Assembly: GCA_023558315.1 (NCBI GenBank)
Contig: JAMJVX010000045.1
Span: forward strand, 45,001-106,733
Source: Flavobacteriaceae bacterium
Lineage (GTDB): Bacteria; Bacteroidota; Bacteroidia; Flavobacteriales; Flavobacteriaceae
Direction: 5' to 3'
DNA length: 61,733 bases
Positions 1 through 11,335 of the stretch are shown one piece after another. The position numbers and the translations under genes are program-made. The notes under the pieces are model-generated. The model was not told where the DNA came from. It ran no database searches and saw nothing but the letters and a program-made list of their open reading frames with translations. Positions within the stretch are counted from its first letter, which is position 1; each line of letters starts with the position of its first letter.

Positions 1-3000
1 GTAAAATTGCAATAGATGGTGGTTATTTTTCATTAGAAGATTTTGATAAAATGGGAGACTCCATTGAAATCAATGGGTCGGATTCTGCTGTTTTAGATAA
101 TGTAATCGAATTGTTACATCTATGTGGGCGTTCATTACCACAAACTATGATGATGTTGATTCCTGAAGCATGGGCAAAAAATGATTTAATGAGTCCAGAA
201 AAAAAAGCTTTTTATACCTATCACGCTTCCTTTATGGAACCCTGGGATGGCCCTGCTTCTGTAGCTTTCACAGATGGTAAAATGATTGGTGCAACACTTG
301 ACAGAAATGGGTTACGTCCTTCAAGATATTGTGTCACTAAAGATGGATTATTAGTCATGAGTTCTGAACAGGGTTCACTGCCCATTGAGGAAAGTCAAAT
401 GGTTTCTAAAGGACGTTTGCAATCTGGAAAAATGTTTTGGGCAGACCTTGAAAATGGAAAAATTATTTCAGATGAAGAACTTAAAAAAGAGATATGTACA
501 GAATATGATTATATATCTTATATAAAGGAAGCTGAACATAAAATCCCAAATCTTAAATTCAAAAAGCCCACAGAAGAAAAAACTGAAAGGTTAGAATTAC
601 AACGTTTTTTTGGGTATACTAAAGAAGATATTTCAGTCATTTTAGAACCTATGGCTATTGAAGGCAAAGAGCCAATTGGGTCTATGGGGAATGATGTCCC
701 TTTGGCTGTATTATCCAATTTTTCACACAATCTTTTTAATTATTTTTATCAATTATTTGCCCAAGTTACAAACCCTCCTATTGATCCTATTAGAGAAGAA
801 TTTGTGATGTCTTTAAATGTCTTTTGTGGAAAGCAACGCCCTCTATTGGATACTAACTTTAAGAATATAATCCCTTATCTACTCTTAGATACTCCGTTTT
901 TATTAGGGCATCAAATGCAATGGTTTCTTTCCAAAGAAAGTCCTTTTGCATGTGCGCAGGTGTCTATGTTAGATGTGAAAAAGGATTTTGAAAAAAGTCT
1001 TGATGCAATATGTGAAGAAGTTGTAAATCATGTAAAATCTGGAGTAACTATAATTGTATTATCGGATAGAGGTGTTGACGCTAACATTATGGCTTTACCT
1101 TCATTATTAGTAACCGCTGCTGTACATCATACGTTGATTCGTATTGGGTTAAGAAGTGAATGCTGCCTTATTGTTGAAGCTGGAGATGTTAGAGAAGTGC
1201 ATCACTTTGCTGTCTTATTAGGTTATGGAGCTGAAGCAGTACATCCTTATTTAGCCTTTCAAACAATAGAAAATAATTATAAGGAATGGGGTGTTGAAAG
1301 TGTAGAAAAAGCATCAGCAAATTATGTAAATGCATTAGGTAAAGGATTATTAAAAGTGATGTCTAAAATGGGGATTTCAACGTTACAATCGTATATAGGT
1401 GCACAAATATTTGAACCCGTAGGACTTTCACAAGAATTAATCAATAAATATTTTACAGGGTCTCATTCTAGATTAGGGGGAATAGGTATAGAACAAATTG
1501 AAGAAGAAACTCGTATAAGGCATAGTTTTGCTTTTGGAATGAAACAACAAACTGATGAGTTAGAGGCTGGCGGTCAGTACTCATGGCGACGACGTGGTGA
1601 ACGACATTTGTTTTCCCCTAAGGTGATTCACAGTTTACAAAATGCCGTACTTAATAACGATTATAAACAGTATCGTGAATTTGCAAACGCTATAGACGAC
1701 CAAGGTGAGAAACTTCTGACTTTAAGGGGAATGTTAGAGTTTATCCCTGCAAAATCTATTCCCCTTGATGAGGTAGAACCTATAGAGTCTATCCTCCCCC
1801 GTTTTGCAACAGGCGCCATGTCCTTAGGGTCTATTTCGAGAGAAGCACACGAAACATTAGCAATCGCTATGAACCGCATAGGCGCAAAAAGTAATACTGG
1901 AGAAGGTGGGGAAGATCCTGTAAGGTTTAAACCACTTCCTAATGGTGATAGCGCATGTTCCGCTATAAAGCAAGTAGCCTCTGGTAGATTTGGAGTTACT
2001 TCTCACTACCTTTCTATGGCAAAAGAGATTCAGATTAAAATGGCGCAAGGAGCAAAGCCTGGAGAAGGAGGACAACTTCCAGGACAAAAAGTCGATGAAT
2101 ATATCGCTAGCCTACGTCATTCAACCCCAGGAGTTGGACTAATCTCCCCTCCCCCACATCACGATATTTATTCTATTGAAGATTTAGCGCAACTAATTTA
2201 CGATTTGAAAAATGCAAATGAAAGTGCGCGTATTAATGTAAAACTTGTCTCAGAAATTGGAGTAGGCATGATAGCTTCAGGCGTATCAAAAGCGCATGCT
2301 GATGTAGTACTAATTGCTGGTGCAGACGGTGGTACAGGGGCTTCTCCATTGACTTCATTGAAACACGCTGGGCTACCATGGGAACTTGGTCTCGCTGAAG
2401 TACATCAAACATTGGTGCGAAATAATTTACGCTCACGTATTGTGTTACAAACAGATGGACAATTACGTACGGGTCGTGATCTTGCTATCGCTACATTGTT
2501 AGGAGCTGAAGAATGGGGCGTTGCTACATCTGCTTTAGTAACAATGGGATGTATTATGATGCGAAAATGCCACCTTAACACATGTCCTGTAGGCATTGCC
2601 ACTCAAGATACTTCACTTAGAGAATTATTTACAGGAGATCCAGAACATGTGGTAAATTATTTTAAATTTCTCGCACAAGATTTGAGAGAAATTATGGCTC
2701 AACTCGGATTTACTACCATAGATTCTATGGTAGGTGCTGTAAATAGGCTAAGACCTCGTAAGCTATCTCACTGGAAAGCAAAATATCTTGATTTGAGTGC
2801 CTTGCTATTTCAAAGGGATAAATCTCAACAATTTGCAAGTATCTCACAAGAACATGGCATTGAACATGTATTAGACCGTCAATTGGTTAAGGTTTCAAAA
2901 CCTGCCTTGGAGCAACAAAAAAAAGTAGATTATCGTACTACAATCAAAAATACTGATCGTGCTGTAGGAGCAATTTTATCAAATAAAGTGTCTTTTAAAT

Positions 3001-3665
3001 ATGGTGGACAAGGACTGCCACCCAATACTATTACAATTACTTTTGAAGGAGATGCTGGACAAAGTTTTGGTGCATTTACTACCAAAGGTATAAAATTTAT
3101 TCTTGAAGGCACTGCCAACGATTATTTTGGGAAAGGGGTTTGTGGCGCAAAACTGATACTAAAACCACATATTGATGCTACATTCGATTCTCATCAAAGC
3201 GTTATCGTTGGTAACGTTGCTTTTTATGGTGCAACTTCTGGAGAATCCTATATTGGAGGGCTTGCAGGTGAGCGTTTTTGTGTTAGGAATTCCGGAGTGG
3301 AAGTAGTTGTAGAGGGTGTTGGAGACAATGCATGCGAATACATGACAGGAGGGCGCGTTATTATATTAGGAGATATTGGTCGTAATTTTGCTGCAGGGAT
3401 GAGTGGAGGAATTGCCTACATTTGGGATCCAGAAGGAAAAGCATTTTCCCATATTAATCAAGAGATGGTGGATTTAGAATCCCTCGAAGACCTCATTGAA
3501 ATAAATTATTTGTTTGATAAAATAAATAATCATATTCATAATGTTGGCAGTACTCATGCTCAAAAAATTATTTCAGATTGGTCAAATCAAATAGGAAATT
3601 TTATTAAAATCATGCCTCGTGATTATAAAAGAGTTTTAGAATCTATGTCAAATAAAGAAAAATAA
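1..3665 (+). CDS. gltB: Glutamate synthase large subunit (5' end outside window)
   Basis: Large subunit of NADPH-type glutamate synthase, which converts glutamine and 2-oxoglutarate to two glutamates. The frame is open from base 3, and 1220 residues are visible. The family is usually about 1500 residues, so roughly the first 280, with the catalytic N-terminal cysteine of the glutaminase domain, lie upstream. The visible part runs from the end of the class II amidotransferase domain through the central domain, the FMN-binding synthase domain and the C-terminal beta-helix (GXGXG) domain. The 3Fe-4S ligands are visible as a C-x5-C-x4-C pattern (codons at 2550, 2568 and 2583) followed by PVGIATQD. 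gltD starts 6 bp after the stop, as is usual for this enzyme. Confidence 0.97.
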   Translation, partial: KIAIDGGYFSLEDFDKMGDSIEINGSDSAVLDNVIELLHLCGRSLPQTMMMLIPEAWAKNDLMSPEKKAFYTYHASFMEPWDGPASVAFTDGKMIGATLDRNGLRPSRYCVTKDGLLVMSSEQGSLPIEESQMVSKGRLQSGKMFWADLENGKIISDEELKKEICTEYDYISYIKEAEHKIPNLKFKKPTEEKTERLELQRFFGYTKEDISVILEPMAIEGKEPIGSMGNDVPLAVLSNFSHNLFNYFYQLFAQVTNPPIDPIREEFVMSLNVFCGKQRPLLDTNFKNIIPYLLLDTPFLLGHQMQWFLSKESPFACAQVSMLDVKKDFEKSLDAICEEVVNHVKSGVTIIVLSDRGVDANIMALPSLLVTAAVHHTLIRIGLRSECCLIVEAGDVREVHHFAVLLGYGAEAVHPYLAFQTIENNYKEWGVESVEKASANYVNALGKGLLKVMSKMGISTLQSYIGAQIFEPVGLSQELINKYFTGSHSRLGGIGIEQIEEETRIRHSFAFGMKQQTDELEAGGQYSWRRRGERHLFSPKVIHSLQNAVLNNDYKQYREFANAIDDQGEKLLTLRGMLEFIPAKSIPLDEVEPIESILPRFATGAMSLGSISREAHETLAIAMNRIGAKSNTGEGGEDPVRFKPLPNGDSACSAIKQVASGRFGVTSHYLSMAKEIQIKMAQGAKPGEGGQLPGQKVDEYIASLRHSTPGVGLISPPPHHDIYSIEDLAQLIYDLKNANESARINVKLVSEIGVGMIASGVSKAHADVVLIAGADGGTGASPLTSLKHAGLPWELGLAEVHQTLVRNNLRSRIVLQTDGQLRTGRDLAIATLLGAEEWGVATSALVTMGCIMMRKCHLNTCPVGIATQDTSLRELFTGDPEHVVNYFKFLAQDLREIMAQLGFTTIDSMVGAVNRLRPRKLSHWKAKYLDLSALLFQRDKSQQFASISQEHGIEHVLDRQLVKVSKPALEQQKKVDYRTTIKNTDRAVGAILSNKVSFKYGGQGLPPNTITITFEGDAGQSFGAFTTKGIKFILEGTANDYFGKGVCGAKLILKPHIDATFDSHQSVIVGNVAFYGATSGESYIGGLAGERFCVRNSGVEVVVEGVGDNACEYMTGGRVIILGDIGRNFAAGMSGGIAYIWDPEGKAFSHINQEMVDLESLEDLIEINYLFDKINNHIHNVGSTHAQKIISDWSNQIGNFIKIMPRDYKRVLESMSNKEK

Positions 3666-3671
3666 AAAATT

Positions 3672-5135
3672 ATGGGAAAAATTACAGGTTTTATAGAGTT
3701 TGACAGAAAAGAACCTAACAAGCAAACCGTTGATAAACGAGTACAACACAGCAAAGAATTTATTATCCCACTTAAAAACGCAGAGATAAAAAATCAAGCA
3801 GCGCGCTGTATGAATTGTGGCGTACCATTTTGTCAAAGTGATTATGGATGTCCTCTTGGAAATGTTATTCCTGATTTTAATGATGCGGTATATAAAGGAA
3901 ACTGGGAAGAAGCTTTGGAGTCGCTATTATCTACAAATAATTTTCCAGAATTTACCGGTAGAATCTGCCCTGCCCCATGTGAAACCGCTTGTGTTCTTGG
4001 AATTAATAAACCTGCGGTTGCTATAAAGAATATAGAAGTTTCTATTATTGAACGAGCATTTAAAGAAGGTTGGATAAAGTCTAATTCTCCAACACATCGC
4101 ACAGGAAAGGAAGTAGCCGTAATTGGTTCAGGACCTTCAGGATTAGCCGTAGCTGATCAATTAAATCAATCTGGGCATTTAGTCACAGTTTTTGAACGAG
4201 ATAATGAGGCAGGTGGATTATTACGATATGGTATTCCAGATTTTAAACTTGAAAAATCTATTGTTCAAAGACGTATAGATTTATTAAAAGAAGCAGGTAT
4301 CTCTTTTCGATTAGGATGTAATGTTGGGAAAGATATTCAAGTGTCTGAACTTCAAGAAAAATACGATGCCATAGTTTTATGTGGAGGATGTACAGTACCA
4401 AGAGATTTACCCATTCAAGGAAGAAATTTGAGGGGAATATATTTCGCTATGGAATTTTTAAAGCAAGCCAATCAGAGCATCTCTGGGGAGTCTTATTCAA
4501 ATGATACTATTGACATTGAAGGTAAAGATGTGGTCGTCATTGGCGGAGGAGATACAGGCTCAGACTGCATAGGTTCTTCCGTACGAAGAAAAGCAAAGAG
4601 TATTACACAATTAGAAATTATGCCTACCCCACCAGATGCAAGAGATGCCTCTATGCCTTGGCCACAATATCCTAGAATATTTAGAGTTTCTACTTCTCAA
4701 GAAGAAGCTGGAAAACGTGAATTTGCAGTAATAACTAAAGAGTTTTTATCTGATGATAATGGGAATTTAAAGGGCATCCGATGTGCTAAAATTAAATGGG
4801 AAAATAATCGCTCATTCAAAGAGGTAGAAGGCAGTGAATTCATATTGTCTGCAGATAGAGTATTTCTTGCAATGGGATTTATTGGCTCCCCTTCAGAAGG
4901 ATTAATAGACTCGCTAGGGGTTCAATTAGATGAAAAAGGAAATGTTGCTTCACAAAATAATTATGTAACTTCTGAAGAAGGGGTTTTTGTTTGTGGAGAT
5001 ATGCGTCGCGGACAATCACTTGTGGTATGGGCAATAGCTGATGGCAGAGAATGTGCTCGAAGTGTAGATCGTTTTTTAGTCAATAAGTCTTCATCACTAA
5101 ATGCTATAAATCAGTCTTTTTACAGTAAAAAATAA
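3672..5135 (+). CDS. gltD: Glutamate synthase small subunit
   Basis: FAD- and NADPH-dependent small subunit that passes electrons to GltB. The 487 residues match the family length. N-terminal cysteine clusters for the 4Fe-4S centres are visible at C46, C49, C54, C60 and at C99, C103, C107. The FAD-binding motif GSGPSGLA lies at residues 152-159 and the NADPH-binding GGGDTG at about 291-296. It is 6 bp downstream of gltB, so the two subunits are almost certainly cotranscribed. The ATG at 3672 is preceded by an A-rich stretch and no Shine-Dalgarno motif. The next gene, fur, has its own promoter-like box. Confidence 0.97.
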   Translation: MGKITGFIEFDRKEPNKQTVDKRVQHSKEFIIPLKNAEIKNQAARCMNCGVPFCQSDYGCPLGNVIPDFNDAVYKGNWEEALESLLSTNNFPEFTGRICPAPCETACVLGINKPAVAIKNIEVSIIERAFKEGWIKSNSPTHRTGKEVAVIGSGPSGLAVADQLNQSGHLVTVFERDNEAGGLLRYGIPDFKLEKSIVQRRIDLLKEAGISFRLGCNVGKDIQVSELQEKYDAIVLCGGCTVPRDLPIQGRNLRGIYFAMEFLKQANQSISGESYSNDTIDIEGKDVVVIGGGDTGSDCIGSSVRRKAKSITQLEIMPTPPDARDASMPWPQYPRIFRVSTSQEEAGKREFAVITKEFLSDDNGNLKGIRCAKIKWENNRSFKEVEGSEFILSADRVFLAMGFIGSPSEGLIDSLGVQLDEKGNVASQNNYVTSEEGVFVCGDMRRGQSLVVWAIADGRECARSVDRFLVNKSSSLNAINQSFYSKK

Positions 5136-5183
5136 ATATCAATCTCAACTTTAAACGCATAACTCTCAATTAAAAAAAAGGAT

Positions 5184-5191
5184 TATATTTG
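5184..5191 (+). promoter_or_regulatory. Bacteroidota -7 promoter box upstream of fur
   Basis: TATATTTG followed by CC fits the TAnnTTTG -7 consensus of the Bacteroidota primary sigma factor. It ends 19 bp before the fur ATG, which predicts a short leader. I see no clear TTG at the -33 position. Confidence 0.6.
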
Positions 5192-5210
5192 CCGTTTGCT
5201 AATTTTTTAA

Positions 5211-5651
5211 ATGGATTCTATAGATAAAAAAGCTGCGATTAAAAATGTTTTGATTCGTTATTTAGATGAACACAGACATAGAAAGACTCCTGAGCGTTTT
5301 GTTATATTAGATAAAATATATGACATAGAAGGGCATTTTGATATAGAGTATTTATACACAAAAATACGTGAAGATGGTCATACATTAAGCAGGGCTACAA
5401 TTTATAATTCTATAGAGGTTTTTATCAATTGTGGTTTAGTTCAAAAACATCAATTTAATACGAAACAACCATTATATGAAAAGTCTTATTTTGGAAAACA
5501 ACACGATCATATAATCTTTACAGATACAGGAGAAATAAAAGAATTTTGCGATCCTAGAATACAACAAATAAAAAATACCGTTGAAGATATTTTTGATATA
5601 AAAATAGAAAATCATTCTTTGTATTTTTACGGTGTTAAAAAAAATACTTAA
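5211..5651 (+). CDS. fur: Fur-family metal-responsive transcriptional regulator
   Basis: Winged-helix repressor of the ferric uptake regulator family, 146 residues. The DNA-binding half carries the usual RATIYNSIEVF-type recognition helix (about residues 62-73). The dimerisation half carries an H-D-H metal-site motif (about residue 101) and the EFCDPRI stretch. Like many flavobacterial Fur proteins it has no CxxC pairs for a structural zinc. purA starts 9 bp downstream, so the two are probably cotranscribed from the TATATTTG promoter. Which metal it senses (iron, zinc or peroxide-type signalling) cannot be told from sequence alone. Confidence 0.88.
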   Translation: MDSIDKKAAIKNVLIRYLDEHRHRKTPERFVILDKIYDIEGHFDIEYLYTKIREDGHTLSRATIYNSIEVFINCGLVQKHQFNTKQPLYEKSYFGKQHDHIIFTDTGEIKEFCDPRIQQIKNTVEDIFDIKIENHSLYFYGVKKNT

Positions 5652-5660
5652 TTTAAATAA

Positions 5661-6932
<1,272 letters not shown>

Positions 6933-6949
6933 TTTATATTAAAATTAAA

Positions 6950-6978
6950 TTGTCTATCACAAAAAAAAATTATCTTTG
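6950..6978 (+). promoter_or_regulatory. Complete -33/-7 promoter at the DUF177 start
   Basis: TTG at 6950-6952 and TATCTTTG at 6971-6978 are separated by 18 bp, matching both halves of the Bacteroidota promoter. This is the only promoter in the window where I see both halves clearly. The box ends 5 bp before the ATG at 6984, so transcription should begin at or within a base or two of the start codon (see findings). Confidence 0.75.
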
Positions 6979-6983
6979 CGCCC

Positions 6984-7511
6984 ATGAGTTTTTTATCTGA
7001 ATATACGATACCTTTTCAAGGATTAAAACAAGGTATTAACTCTTTTGAGTTTAACATTGATAATACTTTTTTTGATTCATTTAATTACAATGAGTTTGAA
7101 TATTCTAAATTTAAAGTAGTATTATTGGTTAACAAAAAAAACTCGTTAATGGAATTTGATTTTTCATCAGAAGGAGAAGTTGAAGTTGTGTGTGATATTA
7201 GCAATGAGCCTTTTAATAAAAAAATTCAATCCAATTTAGATTTAGTGATAAAATTTGGTGAAATATTTGATGATAGTAATGATGATTTTATTGTATTGCC
7301 ATATAACACTGTTCAGTTCGATGTCAAACAATATATTTACGAAATGATTGTGTTATCAATACCCATTGTAAAAAAACATCCTAAATTAATAGATGGAACC
7401 TTAAAATCTAAAACCGTAGATTACTTAAACAAAATATCATCCAGTGAAAGTAAAATTAAAAAAGAAGAATATAACAATCCTCAATTTGAGAAGTTAAAAG
7501 TATTATTATAA
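6984..7511 (+). CDS. YceD/DUF177 family protein
   Basis: 175-residue acidic protein of the DUF177 (YceD) family. Members are encoded directly before rpmF across bacteria and have been linked to 23S rRNA accumulation in plants and E. coli. Here rpmF follows 22 bp downstream, which is the main support for the assignment together with the general sequence pattern. Bacteroidota members are divergent, and this one lacks the conserved cysteine pair seen in some family members. The start is fixed by the promoter, which ends only 5 bp upstream. Confidence 0.8.
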   Translation: MSFLSEYTIPFQGLKQGINSFEFNIDNTFFDSFNYNEFEYSKFKVVLLVNKKNSLMEFDFSSEGEVEVVCDISNEPFNKKIQSNLDLVIKFGEIFDDSNDDFIVLPYNTVQFDVKQYIYEMIVLSIPIVKKHPKLIDGTLKSKTVDYLNKISSSESKIKKEEYNNPQFEKLKVLL

Positions 7512-7533
7512 AAACACATATTAAAAATAAATT

Positions 7534-7725
7534 ATGGCACATCCTAAAAGAAAAATATCTAAAACTAGAAGAGACAAAAGAAGAACACATTATAAAGCTT
7601 CAGTTCCTCAAATTGCTACTTGTAAACTAACTAATGAAAACCATCTATATCATAGAGGTTTTTGGCTTGAGGGAAAGTTTTATTATAGAGGCAAAATAGT
7701 TATTGATACAACTACAGAAGAGTAA
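7534..7725 (+). CDS. rpmF: 50S ribosomal protein L32
   Basis: 63-residue L32 with the diagnostic N-terminus [17 protein letters not shown]. The typical zinc-ribbon cysteines are not present (only one Cys remains, in [13 protein letters not shown]), as is common in flavobacteria. It is cotranscribed with the DUF177 gene. Unusually, the next gene, only 6 bp downstream, is a nucleotide-sugar epimerase instead of the fatty-acid genes that often follow rpmF. Confidence 0.96.
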   Translation: MAHPKRKISKTRRDKRRTHYKASVPQIATCKLTNENHLYHRGFWLEGKFYYRGKIVIDTTTEE

Positions 7726-7731
7726 CAAATT

Positions 7732-8580
7732 ATGAAAATATTAGTAACAGGAGGTGCAGGTTTTGTAGGAACCAATTTAATAAAAGCGCTTAAAGACGAA
7801 CATCAAGTTATTTCCTTAGATAACTATGAAATTGGCGTAAAAGAAAATCATATAGATGGGGCAGAATATATAGATGGCGATATAGTAAATATTGAAAGTC
7901 TACTACCCACAAACGATTTTGATATTTGCTTTCATTTAGCAGGTTTGTCAAGAATTCAACCTTCTTTTCAAAATCCTTATCAAACATTTAGAGTAAATAC
8001 AGAGGGTGTTCAAAGAATTTTAGATTGGTCAAGAAAAAATAACACTAAAGTTGTTTATTCAGGCTCTTCCTCAAAACATCATAATCCTCATATCTCACCT
8101 TATGCGTTATATAAATTTCTAGGTGAAGAAATTTGTAAAATGTATAGAACTACATTTAATATGTTTGTTGAAATTGCAAGGTTTTACAATGTTTACGGCC
8201 CTTACGAAGTGTTAGATGGAGATTGGGCAGCTGTTATAGGATTATGGAGACGCCAAGTAAGAGATGGAGAAAAAATAACTATTGTTGGTGACGGAGAGCA
8301 AAAAAGAGATTTTACTCATATTGACGATATTGTAGACGGACTAATAAAAATTGGATTTGGAAATGTAAGAAATGAAGATGCTTGGGAATTAGGTACAGGT
8401 AAAAATCATTCTATCAATAGCGTTTATCAAATGTTTAAAGACAAGTTCAATGTAGACTGTGTATATTTAAAAGATCAGCCAGGAAATTATAGAGAAACTT
8501 TACGAGAAAATAATGACGCTATCACTCTTTTAAATTGGTCTCCACAAGATAGATTAGAAAACTATATTAAATCTTTATAA
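7732..8580 (+). CDS. NAD-dependent nucleotide-sugar epimerase/dehydratase
   Basis: Extended short-chain dehydrogenase, 282 residues. The N-terminal Rossmann motif is TGGAGFVGTN (residues 6-15). The catalytic region holds the S-S-S run (about residue 111) and a Y-A-L-Y-K motif (about 124-128), followed by ARFYNVYGP and RDFTHIDDIVDG, all typical of UDP-sugar 4-epimerases and dehydratases. The exact sugar cannot be assigned. The next gene, a GT2 enzyme, starts 9 bp downstream, so the pair forms a cassette riding on the rpmF transcript. From memory, the SSSKHHNP-type active-site region resembles epimerases seen in marine bacterial and phage genomes. Confidence 0.88.
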   Translation: MKILVTGGAGFVGTNLIKALKDEHQVISLDNYEIGVKENHIDGAEYIDGDIVNIESLLPTNDFDICFHLAGLSRIQPSFQNPYQTFRVNTEGVQRILDWSRKNNTKVVYSGSSSKHHNPHISPYALYKFLGEEICKMYRTTFNMFVEIARFYNVYGPYEVLDGDWAAVIGLWRRQVRDGEKITIVGDGEQKRDFTHIDDIVDGLIKIGFGNVRNEDAWELGTGKNHSINSVYQMFKDKFNVDCVYLKDQPGNYRETLRENNDAITLLNWSPQDRLENYIKSL

Positions 8581-8589
8581 AAAAATAAT

Positions 8590-9303
8590 ATGAAAACACT
8601 TTCTATTGTAATTCCTGTTTATAATGAGGAAAAAACTATTGAAGATATTTTAAACGTTTTATTATCTGTTAAACTAATTGATAATATAAAAAAACAAATT
8701 ATTCTTGTTGATGATTGTTCTAAAGATAACTCCATAAATGTAATTGATAAATTTATTAAAAATCATTCTGAACAAGATTTTATATTTTTTAAGCACGAAA
8801 AAAATAAAGGAAAAGGAGCTGCATTAAGAACAGGAATCCAAAAAGCTACAGGAGATTATATAATTATTCAAGATGCTGATTTAGAATACGATCCAGAAGA
8901 ATATAATGACTTATTAACACCTATGATTAAAAGGGATATAGATGTAATTTATGGCTCTAGGTTTATAGGCAGTAATCCACATAGAATATTATTCTTTTGG
9001 CACACGATTGGAAATAAGTTTCTAACATTTTTATCTAACATGTTTACTAATTTAAATCTTACTGATATGGAAACATGTTATAAATTATTTAAAGCAGATA
9101 TTATTAAAGGGATAAAATTGAAAGAAAACAGATTTGGTTTTGAACCTGAAGTAACTAGTAAAATTTCAAGAATTCCTAATATTAAATTATATGAAGTTGG
9201 AATTTCATATTATGGAAGAACTTATGCTGAAGGAAAGAAGATAAACTGGAAAGACGGTTTTAGAGCAATATATTGCATTTTAAAATACAATCTCTTTAGA
9301 TAA
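8590..9303 (+). CDS. GT2 glycosyltransferase, polyprenyl-phosphate sugar transferase type
   Basis: 237-residue soluble glycosyltransferase with a GT-A fold. It shows the opening [15 protein letters not shown], the [10 protein letters not shown] segment, [11 protein letters not shown] and the metal-binding region [11 protein letters not shown]. This set is typical of DPM1-like enzymes that move a sugar from a nucleotide donor to a polyprenyl phosphate. There are no membrane segments, unlike the ArnC/GtrB types. It sits 9 bp after the epimerase, which may supply its donor sugar (inference). pfkA starts 14 bp after its stop. Confidence 0.85.
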   Translation: MKTLSIVIPVYNEEKTIEDILNVLLSVKLIDNIKKQIILVDDCSKDNSINVIDKFIKNHSEQDFIFFKHEKNKGKGAALRTGIQKATGDYIIIQDADLEYDPEEYNDLLTPMIKRDIDVIYGSRFIGSNPHRILFFWHTIGNKFLTFLSNMFTNLNLTDMETCYKLFKADIIKGIKLKENRFGFEPEVTSKISRIPNIKLYEVGISYYGRTYAEGKKINWKDGFRAIYCILKYNLFR

Positions 9304-9317
9304 ATTTTATATTTATA

Positions 9318-10307
9318 TTGAAAAATAATAATACCATACGTACTTTAGGAGTATTAACATCTGGTGGAGATGCGCCAGGAATGAATGCTGCAATTAGATC
9401 TGTAGTTAGAACAAGTGCATATAATAATATTAAATGTTTTTCAATATATAAAGGATACGATGGGCTTATTAACGACACAATGAGTGAAGTTAATGCTCGT
9501 AGTGTAAAAGACATTATTAATAAAGGAGGAACGATTCTTCAATCTGCAAGGTGTGATGAATTTAGAAGTGCTAAAGGTAGAGAAGAGGCCTATAATAATT
9601 TAAAAAAGAGAAATATTGATGGGCTAATTGTTATTGGAGGAGACGGAACCTTTACTGGAGCTACCCTTTTAGAAAAAGAACACAATTTTCCTGTGATAGG
9701 TATCCCCGGGACTATTGATAATGATATTTTTGGTACAGACTACACCATTGGATATGATACTGCTTTAAATACTGTAGTAGATGCGATTGATAAAATCAGA
9801 GATACTTCCACTTCGCATAATAGATTGTTTTTTGTAGAAGTAATGGGTAGAAATTCTGGGCATATAGCTCTTAATTCTGGAATTGCTGTTGGGGCTGTTG
9901 AAATATTAATCCCAGAAGAAAAATTAGGTTTAGATAAATTACTTAAAACTTTAGAGAGAAACAAAAAAACTGGTAAATCATCAAATATTGTAGTAGTTGC
10001 TGAAGGAGATACGATTGGTAAAAATGTTTTTGAACTCGCCAAATATGTAGAAAAAAAATCACCAAATTATGAAATAAGAGTATCCGTTCTTGGGCACATT
10101 CAAAGAGGTGGAAGTCCGAGTTGCTTTGATAGAGTACTAGCTTCAAGAATGGGTGTAAGTGCTGTAGAGGCACTTATTGAAGGAAAATCAAATTTGATGA
10201 CTGGAATTTTAAATAATAAAATTCATCTTACTTCTTTGACTGAAGCAATAACGCAAAATAAAATAAATGAAAATTTAATACGAGTATCTAATATACTCGC
10301 AACTTAA
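9318..10307 (+). CDS. pfkA: ATP-dependent 6-phosphofructokinase
   Basis: Phosphorylates fructose 6-phosphate in glycolysis. The 329 residues include TSGGDAPGMNAA near the N-terminus (ATP site), IGGDGTFTGA, the catalytic GTIDND segment and QRGGSPSCFDR, all of family A ATP-dependent enzymes. The start codon appears to be TTG at 9318. No ATG lies upstream in frame before the previous gene's stop region, and TTG puts the first conserved strand at the usual distance. gap follows 27 bp downstream, so two glycolytic genes and the BadF-type kinase form an operon. Confidence 0.96.
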   Translation: MKNNNTIRTLGVLTSGGDAPGMNAAIRSVVRTSAYNNIKCFSIYKGYDGLINDTMSEVNARSVKDIINKGGTILQSARCDEFRSAKGREEAYNNLKKRNIDGLIVIGGDGTFTGATLLEKEHNFPVIGIPGTIDNDIFGTDYTIGYDTALNTVVDAIDKIRDTSTSHNRLFFVEVMGRNSGHIALNSGIAVGAVEILIPEEKLGLDKLLKTLERNKKTGKSSNIVVVAEGDTIGKNVFELAKYVEKKSPNYEIRVSVLGHIQRGGSPSCFDRVLASRMGVSAVEALIEGKSNLMTGILNNKIHLTSLTEAITQNKINENLIRVSNILAT

Positions 10308-10319
10308 AATAAAAACTAA

Positions 10320-11333
<1,014 letters not shown>

Positions 11334-11335
11334 AA

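Noticed and set aside
5211-5651. Unusual loss of zinc sites in Fur
   Set aside because: The missing CxxC pairs are common in flavobacterial Fur proteins, so this is not a special feature here.
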